This document shows, in pieces, positions 59,710-64,000 of a DNA stretch of 64,000 nucleotides (its first letter is position 1; each line of letters begins with the position of its first letter). The position numbers and the translations under genes are program-made. This DNA is from Talinum fruticosum. Lineage: Eukaryota; Streptophyta; Magnoliopsida; Caryophyllales; Talinaceae. The notes beneath the pieces were generated by a model. It was not told the origin of the DNA. It saw only the letters and a list, made by a program, of their open reading frames with translations, and searched no databases. Location: assembly GCA_021018815.1 (NCBI GenBank), contig JAITYX010000079.1, forward strand, positions 1,860,001 through 1,924,000, written 5' to 3'.

Positions 59710-59926
59710 AGGGAAATTTACCTGATAGGGTTATTTAAATTTTGATTAACTTGACAGGGCTTTTGTTTTAGAAGGTGTTACTTTGTCTCTCTCTCTTCCT
59801 CTTCTCTGGTTCTTCTTCTTCTTCTTCCCTCTCTCGTATATCCGCTCTCTCTCTCTCTCTCTCTCTCTGCTTCTTTTTCTTCCCTCTCTCGATCCCTGCT
59901 CTCTGTTTCTCTCGCTCTCTCGTATA

Positions 59927-59974
<48 letters not shown>

Positions 59975-60248
59975 CTCTTTCTCTGTCTCACTGCTTGCTC
60001 TTTCTCTGCTTCTCTGCTAGCTTTTCTCTGCTTCTTCCTCTTTCCTCTCTCGTTCCCTGCTCTCTGTTTCTGTCGCTCTGTCGCCCTGTCTCGTTCTCAG
60101 TCTCCCAGTTCACTCCTCTCTCTCTCTCTCTCTCTCCCAGTCGCTCCACGTTCTCGCTCTTCCTCTCTGTCGCTTCTCTCACTCGCTCTCTCTGTTTCTG
60201 CACAAAGTAACACCATTTTAAATAACAACACTACTAGGTAAAGTACCC
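59710..60248. mobile_element. TIR element (539 bp) filled with CT repeats
   Basis: Flanked by CAGTATAT on both sides (59702-59709 and 60249-60256), an 8-bp target-site duplication typical of hAT-type insertions. The inverted ends are imperfect: left AGGGAAATTTACCTGATAG, right (reverse complement) GGGGTACTTTACCTAGTAG. Further in, GTTATTTAAA and GGTGTTACTTTGT occur on both sides. The interior (59782-60190) is CTCTCT/TTCTCTG low-complexity sequence. No transposase; a non-autonomous element. The superfamily is inferred. Confidence 0.75.
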
Positions 60249-60452
60249 CAGTATATCTTATGTGCCGCCGTCAAATCGCCATTGCAGAGCCTGAAATCCA
60301 CGCCGGAAAGATCAAACATGAGATAGAAACCAACAAAACGAAACGAAATAATATCACCACTTGCCACCTCAGCTTAACACGCCAACAGAAGTGTCTGAAA
60401 AGGGCAGGGCGGACCCTATCTATTAAAAAAAAAAAAAAAAGGGAGTGGGCCC

Positions 60453-60540
60453 TATTTATAAAAAAAATGTTAGGGGCTTTCGTTGACTCAGTCAACTCAC
60501 GCGTTTCCGAAACGCCTCTGCACCACGCGCTTAGCATTAT
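60453..60540 (-). promoter_or_regulatory. Promoter P3 with TATA, CGCGTT and paired W-box
   Basis: Minus-strand TATAAATA at 60453-60460. Upstream are GTTGACTCAGTCAAC (60482-60496), a perfect palindrome with a TTGACT W-box core on each strand, CGCGTT at 60500 and ACGCGC at 60525. A 16-bp A-run (60425-60440) on the plus strand lies where the transcript would start. The downstream gene was not identified. Confidence 0.5.
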
Positions 60541-61500
60541 TTCTTATTTTTATTGATTTTGCCCGCGCTTCTTCAACACGTGTTTCTTAATTGTCAGTTT
60601 TCTCGGTTGATATATTTCTGTGCACCTTTAGGCCTTTTTTTAACAACCCCCAAAAAAATTCAAGAATCAGAAAGTAACTGAGGATCAACTTTTAGAAAAA
60701 GGACGGAAAAAGGAAGCTCTTTTCCGTTCTAACGCAATTCTGTAAATTAGTTTTTCATTATTTTGGTTAGAGAAAAACATACAACATTAAAATGTTGGAA
60801 AGTTAAGAATAAAAGGTGGATAAATATCTATGAGAAAATAAGAGAGAAGAATACAGCCCACAAGAATAAGCTAGATATGTTGGGCCTCCTAGACCCAACG
60901 GACTCAACTGTGGAGGTCCAGCGGCATCGCCTGTAGTAAATTTATACCATAAGACATTGAGACCCAAACGTTCAATTCATAAATGCCAGTTGTACACATT
61001 AGTAAACCAACCCAGGAAGAAACCTCATGAGCCGAAAGCCCATCGACGCACAACAAGAGCGCTTTGGGTCAATTATATATTCTCATGCTTAAAGTCCAGT
61101 ACTGCAGGCAAAGGTGTCAGTCCAGAGAAGAATCAACAGTAAAGTAATCCCCAGAATGGACTATACTATATCAGAGACACATCCAAATTTGTAGGTAGCA
61201 GGCTCCACCAGTGAGTTAATATTAGCAAATAGCAGCCCCAAATATTTCCAATATCCTTCAAAAAGAAAAAAGGCATGATGCACATAATCATGGTCATTTG
61301 TGTTTTAGCTAAACCAACATCTGCCATCTCACATTTAACCGGATGTGGCACAGACCAAGAACAAAAAAACAGAGAGCGATTCACATATGTTGATAAAATT
61401 CTTACCTGCCATCGAGGAAACCAAAACCTTTCTTACCCTAAACAATTTTCAATGGACAACAGCAACCCAGGGATTTAGCTTGACTCTCGTTGGTAAAATA
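60541..61500. other. Non-coding DNA, no gene seen
   Basis: No exon recognised on either strand. Confidence 0.4.
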
Positions 61501-61809
61501 GACCCACACACTTGAGGAACAACAACTAGACTTCACCTATCCCAAAAAAAAAAAAAAAAATAGGTAAACACCAGAATAAGTGAAATGCGATTTTAATCAC
61601 CAGAATAAGTGAAATGTGATGTGACTTGTGAGAGAGTTTTGAAGCCAAAATACCAAGTCTTGCAAAGCAAATTTCAGAAATAGACCCGCCGAATGGGATT
61701 GCGTTCCCTCTCCTCTCGTACACCAGAAATACCTCAAAAATTATAAGAACGAATCATAACCTTACTTTATGCAACACAAAAGTTAACCTGACATTGGAGG
61801 ATAGCTTAC

Positions 61810-61918
61810 CAATTGCCTTCATTCCAGTAGAGTTCACAAGCACACCAATTTTCACATATGCATGCCTCTCAGCCACCTTCATTCCCGTGGCATGGTAAAC
61901 TCTCAGGTTTCTGTCCAA
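61810..61918 (-). CDS. Unidentified minus-strand exon candidate
   Basis: A CCTCCTAG acceptor and CAATTG/GTAAGC donor bound 109 nt with one open frame: LDRNLRVYHATGMKVAERHA then YVKIGVLVNSTGMKAI. Both splice sites are good and codon use looks coding. Downstream on the same strand, near 61720, another open stretch (YERRGNAIPFGGSISEICFA) may be the next exon. Probably part of the P4 gene. Family unknown. Confidence 0.42.
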
Positions 61919-62096
61919 CTAGGAGGAATAAGGTAAGGGTGTTAGTTCACGTATACCACATCTTAATAGCAGAATAGAGAAACAGCAGAGGTGTTTGTCC
62001 TGTTTCACTTTATTCCTTAATGTTTTTTATTCACACGCTTCGTATATTTCTCTCACAAACCCTTGATTTACAACATATACCTTTCATTTAAAACAA

Positions 62097-62360
62097 ATAA
62101 TTCATCATTTATAACACCTAACATAAACATTTTCTTATGGTTCATCACTGGCAACCTGTAAATTAGTCATGGCAGATAAATCACCTTTTTTGGGTGGTAA
62201 ATTGATCATTTTTTTCAAAAATATATTTAAATATTGTTTAGAGAACAAGTTTATTACAGTTATATTGATGATCATTTCAACGTTCACATGTATTTCCAGG
62301 AAGTAAATTAACCATATTTTGTGAAAACGAATCCATCACTATAATTCATCATTTATAACA
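62097..62360. repeat. Exact 20-bp direct repeat flanking 224 bp
   Basis: ATAATTCATCATTTATAACA is found at 62097-62116 and 62341-62360. The length suits the target-site duplication of a retroposon, but the enclosed DNA shows no poly(A) end or coding motif. Confidence 0.5.
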
Positions 62361-63500
62361 AAGGCAACTCCAAATTTAAGGTTATACACATAAAGGAACA
62401 GAGATACGAATTCAAATCAAGAGGCACCTAAAGAAGAACACACTGAGGTGCCCTTGCATACCTTTGCCCAGCGCTGTGCACATCACAACAGAGAAAATAG
62501 AGAGAACACGAGAAACGACACAACACTCCATACACCTTTTACTCCTACGAGATTTTAGCCAAAATAAGCTGAGACACATAAAAAGATGATATCATATTTG
62601 AGGAAACAAAGAGTCAGATTCAAACCAGTTGGAAAAGCAGATCATGAGGTATGCAAATTCCCCATAGCAAGTCTATTTTTGGCCATGTCCAGGTACAACT
62701 TATTTAATCTCTGAGTATAAAGATCACCAGTTCATCAAAGCCTGCAAAAATAACAAAAAGCCCACAAGGCTACAACAGAAAATATATTTACAGGTCAGAG
62801 CATGTCTCTCACCCCCAATGTATCTCCTCTCCAACAACCAATCCATCTCCTGAAAAAGAGAAATAAAGGAAGACACAGAATCACTGAACCAATGATGACT
62901 CTGTTTCCAGTGTATACAGAGTAATTCTTTCTAGCCAGTTGGACTAATCCCAAACAAAACTTCCAAATGCCAGTTGGATTTATCCCACAGTTCTACTTCT
63001 ATTCTAATCCCATAGGTTTAATAACCCAATACTACATGCAATTAAAGCATTGAAACAGGGTTATCTATGCCAAATCAACTAACAGTAGACACGAAATTGA
63101 CTATAACCAAAATTACTTAATCTGACCAAGTTACAACTTGCAAACCAAAAGCAAAACCCTAACATTAGTATGTCCTGGATCCAGACCAGACAACCACTTC
63201 CAATATCACACCGAATAGTGCCTATACACACCAAATTTTAATCTCCACTACTTAAACATCGGAATGGGAATATCACGTTGAAAAGCCCCAAATGTTTCGC
63301 AATAAAACCCTAATTCTTCGATTTAACCCTTAAATGAGCATCAAACAACACCAAATAAAAGGAACCATAATGTGATTATTAAGGTATGAATAATTGAAGG
63401 CCTACACTGGCTGTTGCAGAGGCCTCCGAGCGTGACTGTTAAATGGCGGCATCAAACCCTAATCCTCTAACCTTAACTCGGGGCCAATAAAAGCAAACTT
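62361..63500. other. Intron or intergenic part of the P4 unit, no exon seen
   Basis: AT-rich; nothing with both a good frame and splice sites. Confidence 0.4.
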
Positions 63501-63502
63501 AC

Positions 63503-63628
63503 GCCACACTAACGTGGTGATGGCGGAGCCGCCCCTGATCCGCCGTCCACCGGCAGCAGGATGTGGTGGTGAACCTCCACTCTTCACTCTTCACTCTTCA
63601 CTCTACGGCTTCGATGTTATGAATGAGA
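63503..63628 (-). other. Non-coding first exon (5'UTR) downstream of P4
   Basis: Begins about 25-30 bp after the TATA box and ends at a GTGTGGC/GTAAGTTT donor, the best donor in the window. It contains four AGAGTGA repeats and a GC-rich stretch (63515-63560), but no ATG. TSS estimated. Confidence 0.5.
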
Positions 63629-63785
63629 CCCAGAACTCACAATAACGGCATTATATATAGCTAACATTAACCGCCTCAAATTAACGGGAAAACACGCTTT
63701 AACATATATTAAACACGCATCGTACACGGATTAAACGCTCTAATCACGATTTGTGAAAAAACGCGTTTTCGCTTACGTGGGCCGC
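63629..63785 (-). promoter_or_regulatory. Promoter P4 with TATA, AACGCGTT palindrome and ACGTGG
   Basis: Minus-strand TATATATAA at 63651-63659. Upstream are AAAACGCGTTTT (63758-63769), which contains CGCGTT on both strands, and ACGTGG (63775), an ABRE/G-box core. Bound factors are inferred. Confidence 0.55.
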
Positions 63786-64000
63786 AACTCTCTTGGGCCC
63801 TAAAATAACAGCCTAGTTTTCTACTAACAATTTCATCAAGATAAAAATGAAAGAGAGTAGTGTTTTTGGATTCTGAAAATTGAAATTAGCCAAACATTAG
63901 TTTTTAAAAAATTAAAACTATTTTTAAAATTAACAATTTCTAATTTCTTGAAAAACTCCCTAACAATCACCCACAATCTCATTCTTTCTCTCTCTCCTCC

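Noticed and set aside
59783..60241. 152-codon Ser/Leu-rich open frame
   Set aside because: It is a translation of the CT microsatellite inside the 59.7-kb element; the opposite-strand Arg/Glu frames have the same cause.
1..64000. Bacterial features such as operons, ribosome binding sites or CRISPR arrays
   Set aside because: Introns, plant promoters and plastid-derived insertions show nuclear plant DNA; the tandem repeats have no spacer regularity.

Overview
The window is nuclear DNA of a flowering plant, most likely a eudicot. It is AT-rich and intron-dense, with plant-type splice sites (AG/GTAAGT-like), TATAAATA promoters, microsatellites, nuclear copies of plastid tRNA genes, and relics of plant gene families: an ANP/NPK1-type MAPKKK, a PDR-type ABCG transporter N-terminus and a Ty3/gypsy integrase. 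No long intact reading frame exists. The reading frames above about 60 codons that I examined are chance frames, frames in simple repeats, or frames running across introns. The species cannot be named from the sequence.

Layout. (1) 1-7 kb: several plus-strand exon-like blocks with good splice sites, a well-formed plus-strand promoter (P1, TATA at 4760) with a spliced 5'UTR, and two in-phase terminal exons (6440-6511 and 6690-6743). (2) 8.0-9.2 kb: a 1.1-kb fold-back element with trinucleotide-repeat arms. (3) 10-26 kb: introns, local tandem duplications, a plastid trnL-CAA relic and unidentified plus-strand exons at 14.3, 17.3, 18.5, 24.6 and 24.9 kb. (4) 28.1-31.9 kb: a decayed tandem array built from two variants (A and B) of a roughly 330-bp unit, ending at a fragment of gypsy integrase. 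(5) 32.5-59 kb: a mosaic of segmental duplications in which at least nine block types (called R to Z here) recur two to four times in shuffled order. It carries two copies of a dead MAPKKK kinase-domain fragment on the minus strand, a plastid trnI-CAU insertion, a captured ABCG first exon, and a minus-strand promoter (P2, TATA at 42539) paralogous to P1. (6) 59.7-63.7 kb: an inverted-repeat element filled with CT repeats, then two more minus-strand promoters (P3 and P4).

The most notable signals are these. Two short terminal-inverted-repeat elements, at 44206-44785 and 59710-60248, have interiors that are almost wholly simple repeat, and both keep recognisable target-site duplications. Four promoters share AACGCG/CGCGTT-type motifs and other stress-type elements, and two of them also share three CAGCTG sites and an alignable 5'UTR exon. 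The shuffled duplication mosaic carries broken gene fragments. The A/B array abuts a retroelement relic. Gene functions could rarely be assigned; unidentified exons are reported on splice-site and reading-frame evidence only.
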